Source of the DNA: Methylococcaceae bacterium
GTDB lineage: Bacteria; Pseudomonadota; Gammaproteobacteria; Methylococcales; Methylomonadaceae
Assembly: GCA_006844585.1 (NCBI GenBank)
Contig: SPJM01000245.1
Coordinates: 1-59,874, forward strand
DNA: 59,874 nucleotides
Direction of reading: 5' to 3'
Shown: piece by piece, positions 52,823 through 59,874 of the stretch
Layout: each line of letters opens with the position of its first letter
How positions within the stretch are numbered: position 1 is the stretch's first letter
Position numbers and translations under genes: made by a program
Notes under the pieces: generated by a model
The model's input: only the letters and a program-made list of their open reading frames with translations
What the model was told of the DNA's origin: nothing
Database searches by the model: none

Positions 52823-55800
52823 AGCAGCCTCAAAAAAATCAACAATATACAGGCAAATTAATTTTGCTTTTTTGATGTTGGCTATCGCTTTGGAATCGTT
52901 GTTGTTCGGTTATTGGTATTTTATGTTGCAGCCTCGTTTATATCAGGAAGCAAAAGTAGCGGCGACCTTGATCGCACAGGCGGAAACCGACACATTGGCG
53001 GGGTCGTTTTCTTATCGTCCGGTGAGTGAACAGGATATTTTGGCGGCATTGGATGAAATTTTATTATCCAGCGATGAAAAGGGCGAAACGCTGGTGAAAT
53101 GGATTTCTGTTGAGTTAGACGGTGATTTGTTTGATGACCATTTGAGTTTGCTTTATCAAGGAGGCGATGTCTGCCAATCTTGTTTTGAGGCTGCTATCCC
53201 GATTTATGATCGCGACTCATATGAGCTATTAGGGGTTGCCTCATTTCATATCAGTAACGCTTTTTTTCGTTCGCTGGATGCCGATGTTAAAGTTAAATTA
53301 TTGATTGAATCCGCAATCAGTTTATTGTTTTTGGCGTTAACCTGGCGCTTCGTTATTCGCCTCAGTAAAAAACTGGAGCAACAAACGCAGAATCGTAAAC
53401 AAGCGGAATCGGCGTTATGGGCGAAAGAACAACAGTATCAACGTTTGTTGAGTCAACTCAGTCAGTACTTTGTTTATCAACGGGATTTATCGGGTCGGAT
53501 CAGCTTTGAAGAGGAAACCTTAAAACAAAGATCAGGCTTTGGCTTGGATGAATTTCAACATTGTTATAGCGAAGATTTAAAAAACCAATTAACGGATGGG
53601 TTATCCGGACAATCCGCAGAACATCGGCGGGAATTAGAGTTGCTTGATGAGTCCGGTAAGAAACATTGGTTGGAGCTTTCCGAGATTCCGCTGATGGATA
53701 GCAAAGGCGACATTATCGCCTATGAAGGTATTGCTCGGGATATTAGCGAAATTCGGGTTTCTCAATTGAAACTGGAAAAGGCTAAGCAGCTGGCTGAACA
53801 CGCCAATCAAACCAAAAGCGACTTTTTAGCCAACATGAGTCATGAAATACGCACGCCGATGAATGCGATTATCGGGATGTGTTATTTGGCGTTGAAAACG
53901 GATTTGGATGCCCGGCAATACGATTATTTGAGCAAAATTGAGCTTGCTTCTAATAATTTATTGGCAATCATTAATGATGTTTTGGATTTTTCTAAAATCG
54001 AAGCCGGTAAATTGACCATGGAACACACCGACTTTGATTTACAAGATGTTCTCGATAATTTGGCGACAATTTGTTCGCCGAAATCTGATGAGAAAGGATT
54101 GGAATTCATTATTCATCACCCGCGCGCCCATTATCAATTACTGGTCGGCGATCCTTTACGCTTAGGGCAGGTGTTGATTAATCTAACCAGCAATGCGATA
54201 AAATTTACCGAACAAGGCGAAGTGATTGTCTGCGTTGAGTTTCTACAACAAATCTTTGATCAGGTGCAAATTCGTTTTTCGGTTAAAGACAGTGGCATCG
54301 GCATTGAGGAGAATCAAATTCAGCGCTTGTTTGATTCTTTTTCACAGGTTGATAGTTCAACTACTCGGCAATACGGCGGCACCGGATTAGGATTGGCGAT
54401 CAGCAAGCGTTTGGTTGATTTGATGAATGGTCATATCAGCGTTAACAGCAAGCCGGGCGATGGCAGTTGTTTCAGTTTTACTGTTTGGCTAGGATTAAGC
54501 GATAAAAAAGCGGTTCAATCCACCACTGCGGTAGATCACTCATTAAAAGGTTTAAAGGCTTTGATTGTGGATGATAATCAAACAGCTTGCGAAGTGCTGG
54601 CTGAAACATTGTCGCGTCATGCTATTAAAGCCGTTACCGTGAACTCAGGGGCGCAAGCAATCGACGCTTTGGCGCAGGCTCAACAAACCGGTTCCGGTTT
54701 CGATCTGTTGCTGATGGACTGGAAAATGCCGGAACTGGATGGCTTGGAAACGGTTAAATCGATTCACGCGAATCAATCTATTCAACAAGTGCCGACAATT
54801 ATTATGGTAACCGCTTTTGACCGGAATCAATTAATGAGTCAAATTGATGATGTTGATATCAAGGGCGTTATCACTAAACCGTTTAATGATTCTATTTTAG
54901 TCGACAGTATTATGAAGGCGTTCGGCAATCATGGCGGGTTCCCGCCGTTGAAAAAACAAAGCCGAAAAGCAGGACTATCATTCAAGTCGCGTTGGTCGGG
55001 TAAGCGCGTTTTGCTGGTAGAAGATCATTCCATTAATAAACAAGTGGCTACCGAGTTGTTACAGCAAACCGGCGTATCGGTGAGCGCTGCGGCCAATGGT
55101 CAAGAAGCGCTCGGGTTGGCGGCGGAATCGCAATTCGATTTGATTTTAATGGATTTACAAATGCCGGTGATGGATGGCTATCAGGCGACCCGGAAAATAC
55201 GGCAATTGCCCGCCGGGCGAGACATTCCGATTATTGCGATGACGGCGCATAATATGTCCGGAGATCGTGAGAAATGTTTGGCGGCCGGGATGAATGATCA
55301 TATCGCCAAGCCGATTAAGGTTGAAATTCTTTTTCAAGTCATGAGCGCTTGGTTGGGTGTCGGCGAAAATGCGCTGATATCTGCATCAGTCGTGCAAAAA
55401 AATCAGCCCGCTGATTGGTTGCTTGACTTGCCGGAGATTGACGTGCAATCTACATTGATTCAACTGGACAACAAAACAACGCTGTATCATAAATTGTTGC
55501 TGGAGTTTCATCTGGATTATCAACATTATGCCGATGACATAAACAAATTGATTTACCAACAAAAGCATGACGCCGCCAGTAAACAGTTACATGGTTTAAA
55601 AGGCGCGGCAGGGAATATAGGCGCACAAGCGCTTTATCAAAATTGTTCGCGTTTGGAACAATGTTTGAGTAAAGGTGATGAATATGGGGATAACTTGCAA
55701 CAATTTCAAAAGTCTTTTCATAGCGTGATGTCGGGTTTGCAAACATTGCCGGAATTGGAAAAGCTTGTTCCCGATACGAATTTTGCGATGGATTGCGATA

Positions 55801-56021
55801 AAATTTTAACTTTAATTGATGCATTAAGAAGCAGCTTGAAAAATTCCAGTTTTCAATCCGCTCAGGATCTTGCTGAACTCATTCGCCAATCAGACGCTGT
55901 TCATCATGACACCTTGATGAGGTTACAACAACAAGTGGATAACTTCCAATTTGAGCAAGCTTTAGAGTCTTTATATGAATTTGAATCGTTTTTTAAGCAA
56001 AATCAATCAAGTGACCGATAA
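52812..56021 (+). CDS. Hybrid histidine kinase with two receivers and HPt domain
   Basis: This 1069-residue sensor has an N-terminal membrane helix (about 14-35) and a periplasmic region with CQSC, then a second helix (about 165-185). A PAS domain (about 205-315) and HisKA with H344 in [11 protein letters not shown] follow. HATPase comes next ([24 protein letters not shown]). Two receivers have D636 ([13 protein letters not shown]) and D781 ([13 protein letters not shown]). The HPt domain has H927 ([13 protein letters not shown]). The chain resembles BarA/TodS-type kinases. The periplasmic region and the adjoining YfiR-like protein suggest sensing of an envelope signal. The GGDEF gene overlaps its end. 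Confidence 0.93.
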   Translation: MKTKAASKKSTIYRQINFAFLMLAIALESLLFGYWYFMLQPRLYQEAKVAATLIAQAETDTLAGSFSYRPVSEQDILAALDEILLSSDEKGETLVKWISVELDGDLFDDHLSLLYQGGDVCQSCFEAAIPIYDRDSYELLGVASFHISNAFFRSLDADVKVKLLIESAISLLFLALTWRFVIRLSKKLEQQTQNRKQAESALWAKEQQYQRLLSQLSQYFVYQRDLSGRISFEEETLKQRSGFGLDEFQHCYSEDLKNQLTDGLSGQSAEHRRELELLDESGKKHWLELSEIPLMDSKGDIIAYEGIARDISEIRVSQLKLEKAKQLAEHANQTKSDFLANMSHEIRTPMNAIIGMCYLALKTDLDARQYDYLSKIELASNNLLAIINDVLDFSKIEAGKLTMEHTDFDLQDVLDNLATICSPKSDEKGLEFIIHHPRAHYQLLVGDPLRLGQVLINLTSNAIKFTEQGEVIVCVEFLQQIFDQVQIRFSVKDSGIGIEENQIQRLFDSFSQVDSSTTRQYGGTGLGLAISKRLVDLMNGHISVNSKPGDGSCFSFTVWLGLSDKKAVQSTTAVDHSLKGLKALIVDDNQTACEVLAETLSRHAIKAVTVNSGAQAIDALAQAQQTGSGFDLLLMDWKMPELDGLETVKSIHANQSIQQVPTIIMVTAFDRNQLMSQIDDVDIKGVITKPFNDSILVDSIMKAFGNHGGFPPLKKQSRKAGLSFKSRWSGKRVLLVEDHSINKQVATELLQQTGVSVSAAANGQEALGLAAESQFDLILMDLQMPVMDGYQATRKIRQLPAGRDIPIIAMTAHNMSGDREKCLAAGMNDHIAKPIKVEILFQVMSAWLGVGENALISASVVQKNQPADWLLDLPEIDVQSTLIQLDNKTTLYHKLLLEFHLDYQHYADDINKLIYQQKHDAASKQLHGLKGAAGNIGAQALYQNCSRLEQCLSKGDEYGDNLQQFQKSFHSVMSGLQTLPELEKLVPDTNFAMDCDKILTLIDALRSSLKNSSFQSAQDLAELIRQSDAVHHDTLMRLQQQVDNFQFEQALESLYEFESFFKQNQSSDR

Positions 56022-56919
56022 GCCCAGAATTTTGCTGGTTGATGATGATCGAACCAATATTAATATGTTGGGTAATATGTTGCAGCAAAATTATGAGATT
56101 ATGGTGGCTTTGGATGGCGAACAGGCGCTTAAGCAAGCTAATTCCGGATTGCCTATTGACTTGATTTTGTTGGATATACAACTGCCGGGCATAGACGGTT
56201 TTGAGGTTTGTCAGAAGTTTAAGGCGAACGAAGAGTTTAAGGAGATTCCGGTTATTTTCATCACCGCCAATACCAATTTGGATGCTGAACGCATAGGTTT
56301 ATTGATGGGCGCGGTCGATTATATCACCAAGCCTTTTAATAAAAACATTGTCGAATTGCGGGTAAAAAATCAATTGGAACTAAAGCGTCAACGTGATTTG
56401 CTGGCGCGTTTGTCTAAATTTGACGGTTTAACCGGAGTATTCAATCGCCAGTATTTTGATGAGTTTCTTGCTGCTGAGTGGGCTAGATCGTTTAGAGATA
56501 AAACACCGTTATCATTAATTATGATTGATATTGATTGTTTTAAGGATTTTAATGACAGTTATGGGCATATAGCCGGTGACGAGTGTTTAAAAAAGGTTGC
56601 CGTGACCATTGAAGAATCCTTGGAAAGACCGGTAGATTTCACTGCCCGTTATGGCGGCGAAGAGTTTGTTTGCGTGTTGCCGAATACCAATGCCGACGGC
56701 GCCCATTATATGGCGGAGTTGATACGCCAAAATATCATCGACTTAAATATTCCACACCAACAAAGCGAAGATATTTCGGTGGTCAGCATCAGTTTAGGGG
56801 TGAACAGCATGGTTGCTGATAATGGCAACTCTCCGCTGACTTTTCTGAACACCGCTGATCAGCGCTTATATCAAGCGAAAAAAAACGGGCGGAATCAAGT
56901 TGTCAGTGTTCTTTTATAA
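55975..56919 (+). CDS. Receiver-GGDEF diguanylate cyclase (PleD/WspR-like)
   Basis: This 314-residue response regulator has a receiver domain with phospho-acceptor D67 (ILLDIQLPGIDG) and a GGDEF domain (about 140-310). The active-site motif is RYGGEEF. The product-inhibition I-site RPVD lies five residues before it, so the enzyme should be an active, feedback-inhibited cyclic-di-GMP synthase. The start overlaps the kinase gene by 47 bases, so the hybrid kinase is the obvious phosphodonor. Confidence 0.93.
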   Translation: MNLNRFLSKINQVTDKPRILLVDDDRTNINMLGNMLQQNYEIMVALDGEQALKQANSGLPIDLILLDIQLPGIDGFEVCQKFKANEEFKEIPVIFITANTNLDAERIGLLMGAVDYITKPFNKNIVELRVKNQLELKRQRDLLARLSKFDGLTGVFNRQYFDEFLAAEWARSFRDKTPLSLIMIDIDCFKDFNDSYGHIAGDECLKKVAVTIEESLERPVDFTARYGGEEFVCVLPNTNADGAHYMAELIRQNIIDLNIPHQQSEDISVVSISLGVNSMVADNGNSPLTFLNTADQRLYQAKKNGRNQVVSVLL

Positions 56920-56934
56920 CTTGACGAAGAAACT

Positions 56935-58032
56935 ATGCTGAAATTTTTACGGTGGGCCTTTTTATCGATAATCATGATGGTGGCGATCCTTATTGCCGGA
57001 CGCGAAATTTTGTTCGTCGGGCCGGTTCAGACTGTTACCCCATTACCCACCGATAAAATTCTGGATATGCATGTGCATGTGGCCGGCATCGGCGCCGGGA
57101 ACAGCGGCTGCTTCGTTTCCGAGCAAATGCGCGACAGCTATAAATTTGACTATTATTTGAAGGCGTTTGGCGTTAGTCGGCAGGAAATTATCGAACAAGG
57201 CGATCAGTTGGTATTTAAACGTTTGGCGGAAAAACTGAATGCCTCCCGATATGTCGGTCAGGCGATCATACTTGCTTTAGACGGCGTCATAGACGAGCAG
57301 GGCCGTTTGGATAAGCAGAAAACCCAGGTCTATATCCCCAATGAATTTGTCGCCGCACAGACAGCACAGTATGAAAATCTGTTATTCGGCGCCAGCATCA
57401 ATCCTTATCGGAAAGACGCTTTGCAACGCTTGGAAACAGCTTATCAGCAGGGCGCTCGATTGATTAAATGGATACCTAGCATACAACATATTGATCCGTC
57501 CGATAATCGATTAATTTCGTTTTACCATAAAATGCGGGATTTAGCTTTGCCCTTGTTGTCTCATACCGGGCAAGAGCGTTCATTCCACACCGCCATTGAT
57601 GAATACGCCGATCCAAAAAGATTACAACTGCCATTAAGTTTGGGCGTGACGGTTATCGCCGCTCATGTGGCGACCACCGGCGAGAATCAGCAACAAAACA
57701 ATTTTGAACGTATTTTACCGATGTTCAAGCGTTTTCCTAATCTCTTCGCCGATATTTCCAGTCTGACTCAGATTAACAAATTAGGTTACTTGGCTAAAGC
57801 GTTGACAGCGGCCGAGTTAAAAGGGCGTTTGTTATACGGCAGCGATTTTCCGTTGATCAATATGATACTGGTTTCACCGTATTATTTTCCGTTAAATCTA
57901 AGTATCGGCGAAATGCGCCGAATCGCCGAAATCGAAAATCCTTGGGATAGGGATGTTGTATTGAAACAGGCTTTAGGCGTACCGACTGAACTGTTTGTCC
58001 AAAATCAGCGGTTTTTTTATAGCGCTAATTGA
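56935..58032 (+). CDS. Amidohydrolase-family metal-dependent hydrolase (TIM barrel)
   Basis: This 365-residue protein has an N-terminal membrane helix or signal anchor (about 8-24). Metal ligands are seen in DMHVH (HxH), SHTGQE, AAHVATTG and YGSDFPL. This places it in the amidohydrolase/TatD-like superfamily, close to the amidohydrolase-2 group. Substrate is unknown. It follows the GGDEF gene by 15 bases and may be cotranscribed with it. Confidence 0.82.
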   Translation: MLKFLRWAFLSIIMMVAILIAGREILFVGPVQTVTPLPTDKILDMHVHVAGIGAGNSGCFVSEQMRDSYKFDYYLKAFGVSRQEIIEQGDQLVFKRLAEKLNASRYVGQAIILALDGVIDEQGRLDKQKTQVYIPNEFVAAQTAQYENLLFGASINPYRKDALQRLETAYQQGARLIKWIPSIQHIDPSDNRLISFYHKMRDLALPLLSHTGQERSFHTAIDEYADPKRLQLPLSLGVTVIAAHVATTGENQQQNNFERILPMFKRFPNLFADISSLTQINKLGYLAKALTAAELKGRLLYGSDFPLINMILVSPYYFPLNLSIGEMRRIAEIENPWDRDVVLKQALGVPTELFVQNQRFFYSAN

Positions 58033-58045
58033 TGATTAAATAACA

Positions 58046-59188
58046 TTGGAAACACATCTGCTTGCCCCTCAAGGCGAATTCGAATTATTACGCAAACCGC
58101 ATCACCCCAAAGATAATTTACGAGCCTGGGATGCGGCCGATGAATATCTAATAAAACAGATTGCGGCTGAGCCGATCAACGCTGATTGTCATATGTTGAT
58201 TTTAAATGATAGTTTCGGCGCATTAAGTGTATTCTTGCATCCATTCAAACCGGTGTTGATTTCCGATTCTCATTTAGCCCAGGCGGCGACAATAGAGAAT
58301 TTGACTAGAAACAAGCTTGCCCCCGACAGCGTGACGATCCGCCATAGTTTGTATGTTCCTCAAAAAGTCGTTGATTGCTTAATCATTAAAGTCCCAAAAA
58401 CATTGGCTTTGTTAGAATTTCAACTGATTCAATTAAGACCTTGGCTAAGCGATAATACTCGGATCATGGTTGCCGGTATGGTTAAAACCATGCCCAAATC
58501 GGTTTGGGAAATGTTGGAGCGCATTGTCGGCCAAACAAATACCCAATTAGCCTGGAAAAAATCACGCATTATTCGCGTACAAGTGAATTCTGAAGTCGAT
58601 ATTCCTAATAACCCCTATCCAGTGAGTTATCGATTAGAAAACACCGATTATCAATTAATTAATCACGCCAATGTTTTTTCCCGCGATAAACTGGATATCG
58701 GAGCGCGTTTTTTTCTGCGACATTTACCGGTCAATAGACAAGCGCGGAGTATTATTGATTTAGGTTGCGGCAACGGCGTATTAGGGTTGTTGATGGCGGA
58801 ACAACATCCGCAAGCGGAGATAATATTTATAGATGAATCGTATATGGCGGTTTGTTCGGCCTCGGAAAATTTCAAACACGCTTTTCCCGGTCGCGATCAA
58901 GCGCGTTTCATACACCAAGATAGTTTGAGCGGACAAGCTGAAAACAGCGCCGATATCATTGTTTGCAATCCGCCTTTTCATCAGCAACATGCGGTGGGCG
59001 ATCATATTGCCAGAAGAATGTTTCAGCAAGCGCTTAAAGTATTAAAAAAAGGGGGGGAACTGCGCATTATCGGGAATCGACATTTAAATTATCATATTTT
59101 ATTAAAGCGCTATTTCGGCAATTGCCGAACAGTGGCCTCAAACAAAAAATTCGTGGTTTTGCAGGCTATTAACTCAGTTTTGCCATAA
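58046..59188 (+). CDS. rlmG: 23S rRNA (guanine(1835)-N(2))-methyltransferase RlmG
   Basis: This 380-residue protein has an N-terminal non-catalytic methyltransferase-like domain and a C-terminal SAM domain. The SAM motif is IDLGCGNGVLGLL (near 236) and the catalytic N-P-P-F motif is CNPPFHQQHAV (near 307), with VLKKGGELRIIGNRHL further on. RlmG rather than RsmC is favoured by the N-terminus and by HQQHAVGDHIA. TTG 58046 is the only start giving the whole N-terminus. Confidence 0.9.
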   Translation: METHLLAPQGEFELLRKPHHPKDNLRAWDAADEYLIKQIAAEPINADCHMLILNDSFGALSVFLHPFKPVLISDSHLAQAATIENLTRNKLAPDSVTIRHSLYVPQKVVDCLIIKVPKTLALLEFQLIQLRPWLSDNTRIMVAGMVKTMPKSVWEMLERIVGQTNTQLAWKKSRIIRVQVNSEVDIPNNPYPVSYRLENTDYQLINHANVFSRDKLDIGARFFLRHLPVNRQARSIIDLGCGNGVLGLLMAEQHPQAEIIFIDESYMAVCSASENFKHAFPGRDQARFIHQDSLSGQAENSADIIVCNPPFHQQHAVGDHIARRMFQQALKVLKKGGELRIIGNRHLNYHILLKRYFGNCRTVASNKKFVVLQAINSVLP

Positions 59189-59198
59189 AGATAAATGA

Positions 59199-59874
59199 CT
59201 ACAGCCATTTCTTGAGAATATGAGCAATTTGTTGTTGGGTAACCGGTTTACTCAGAAAATCATCCATACCGGCTTGCAAACACTCGATGCGGTCATTTTC
59301 AAAAGCATTGGCGGTTAAAGCAATAATCGGAATTTGCCTCTTTTTCTGATTTTGCAGGAATTGACGTATCAATTTCGTGGCTTCAAAACCATCCATTTCC
59401 GGCATTTGACAATCCATGAAAATAAGATCGTAAGTATATTGTTTAACGGCGTCTAAGGCGGCTTGGCCTGAAAGCGTTTCATCAATATCGGTAAATCCGA
59501 GCATTTCTAAATGATTACGCACCACAAACAAATTGATTTCCACATCATCCACTAATAGTAATTTGCGGTCTAATAAATGGGGGCTTATATCTTCATTTTC
59601 TTCTAATAAAGATTGATGGGTATGATTGGATGTTTCGGCATATTGCAATTGAATGGAAAAAGTAAAACAACTGCCTTTACCCGGTTCGCTTCTAAGACTG
59701 ATTTCGCCTTTCATGAGCTTGACCAATCTTTTAACAATAGCCAACCCTAGCCCGGTGCCTTGATAACGCCGATTATAACGGCTATCGATTTGGACAAACT
59801 CATTAAATAATTTTTTCTGTTGTTCCGGGGCAATGCCGATACCGGTATCCTCAATTTCTATAGTCAGTTTGCAA
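59199..59874 (-). CDS. Hybrid histidine kinase, C-terminal part (partial)
   Basis: The minus-strand reading frame is open to the window edge. It gives the end of a HATPase domain (IEIEDTGIGIAPEQQKKLF, then [18 protein letters not shown]) and a receiver domain with the phospho-acceptor Asp in LIFMDCQMPEMDG and the conserved Lys in FLSKPV. The upstream part with PAS/HisKA lies outside. It ends ten bases after the rlmG end and is convergent with it. Confidence 0.9.
   Translation of the reverse strand, partial: CKLTIEIEDTGIGIAPEQQKKLFNEFVQIDSRYNRRYQGTGLGLAIVKRLVKLMKGEISLRSEPGKGSCFTFSIQLQYAETSNHTHQSLLEENEDISPHLLDRKLLLVDDVEINLFVVRNHLEMLGFTDIDETLSGQAALDAVKQYTYDLIFMDCQMPEMDGFEATKLIRQFLQNQKKRQIPIIALTANAFENDRIECLQAGMDDFLSKPVTQQQIAHILKKWL

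Overview
The window looks like chromosomal DNA of a nitrogen-fixing gammaproteobacterium. I infer the order Methylococcales (methanotrophs) from the gene set, the short palindromic intergenic repeats and the moderate base composition. No methane-oxidation gene is present, so the order is an inference and not a reading. Housekeeping synteny (rimP-nusA-infB-rbfA-truB-rpsO-pnp; uvrC-pgsA; miaB-ybeZ-ybeY-corC) is clearly gammaproteobacterial. I saw no rRNA or tRNA gene and no CRISPR array.

Layout. 1-295: end of an IS3-family element. 297-469: two tandem palindromic repeats. 538-2834: a compact, tightly coupled CRISPR adaptation operon with an unusual order: cas2, cas1, a second catalytically degenerate Cas1-like gene, and a second, different cas2. 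3075-11667: the transcription/translation operon rimP-nusA-infB-rbfA-truB-rpsO-pnp, framed by strong terminators. 11733-11882: four perfect palindromes in a row. 11939-14986: family-5-like uracil-DNA glycosylase, uvrC, pgsA. 15110-19579: TetR regulator, miaB, ybeZ, ybeY, corC. 19576-24236 (minus): a probable histidine decarboxylase, a tandem-ACT protein and a short bifunctional PutA. 24546-30645: TMEM43-like membrane protein, secreted glycosidase-like protein, lone receiver, membrane-fused spermidine synthase-like protein, roadblock protein. 30670-36298: a secreted TIMP/netrin-like protein, a DUF333 lipoprotein, a secreted papain-like protease with CARDB repeats, an alpha/beta hydrolase and a SRAP (YedK/HMCES) protein.

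36316-47435 is a nitrogen-fixation accessory region. It has nifE, nifN, nifX, a NifX-associated DUF269 protein, a CCE_0567-type small protein, ferredoxin III, a thioredoxin-like 2Fe-2S ferredoxin, four poorly known genes and a GlcF-like Fe-S oxidoreductase. A convergent hemerythrin follows, then a second unit: an unknown gene, a rhodanese and NafY. Both units begin with a textbook control region that I read directly: a NifA site TGT-N10-ACA, an IHF-type site and a sigma-54 promoter with GG-N10-GC. nifHDK, nifB and nifA are not in the window.

47551-59874 holds a methyltransferase, a cold-shock protein, a PEP-CTERM secreted protein, then a signalling block: TonB-dependent receptor, small YfiR-like periplasmic protein, large hybrid histidine kinase with two receivers and an HPt domain, and a receiver-GGDEF diguanylate cyclase. 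It ends with an amidohydrolase, rlmG and the 3' part of another hybrid kinase. The item most worth following up is the cas2-cas1-cas1'-cas2' operon, which could build an asymmetric spacer integrase. Next are the nif-linked unknown genes and the decarboxylase-ACT-PutA cluster.
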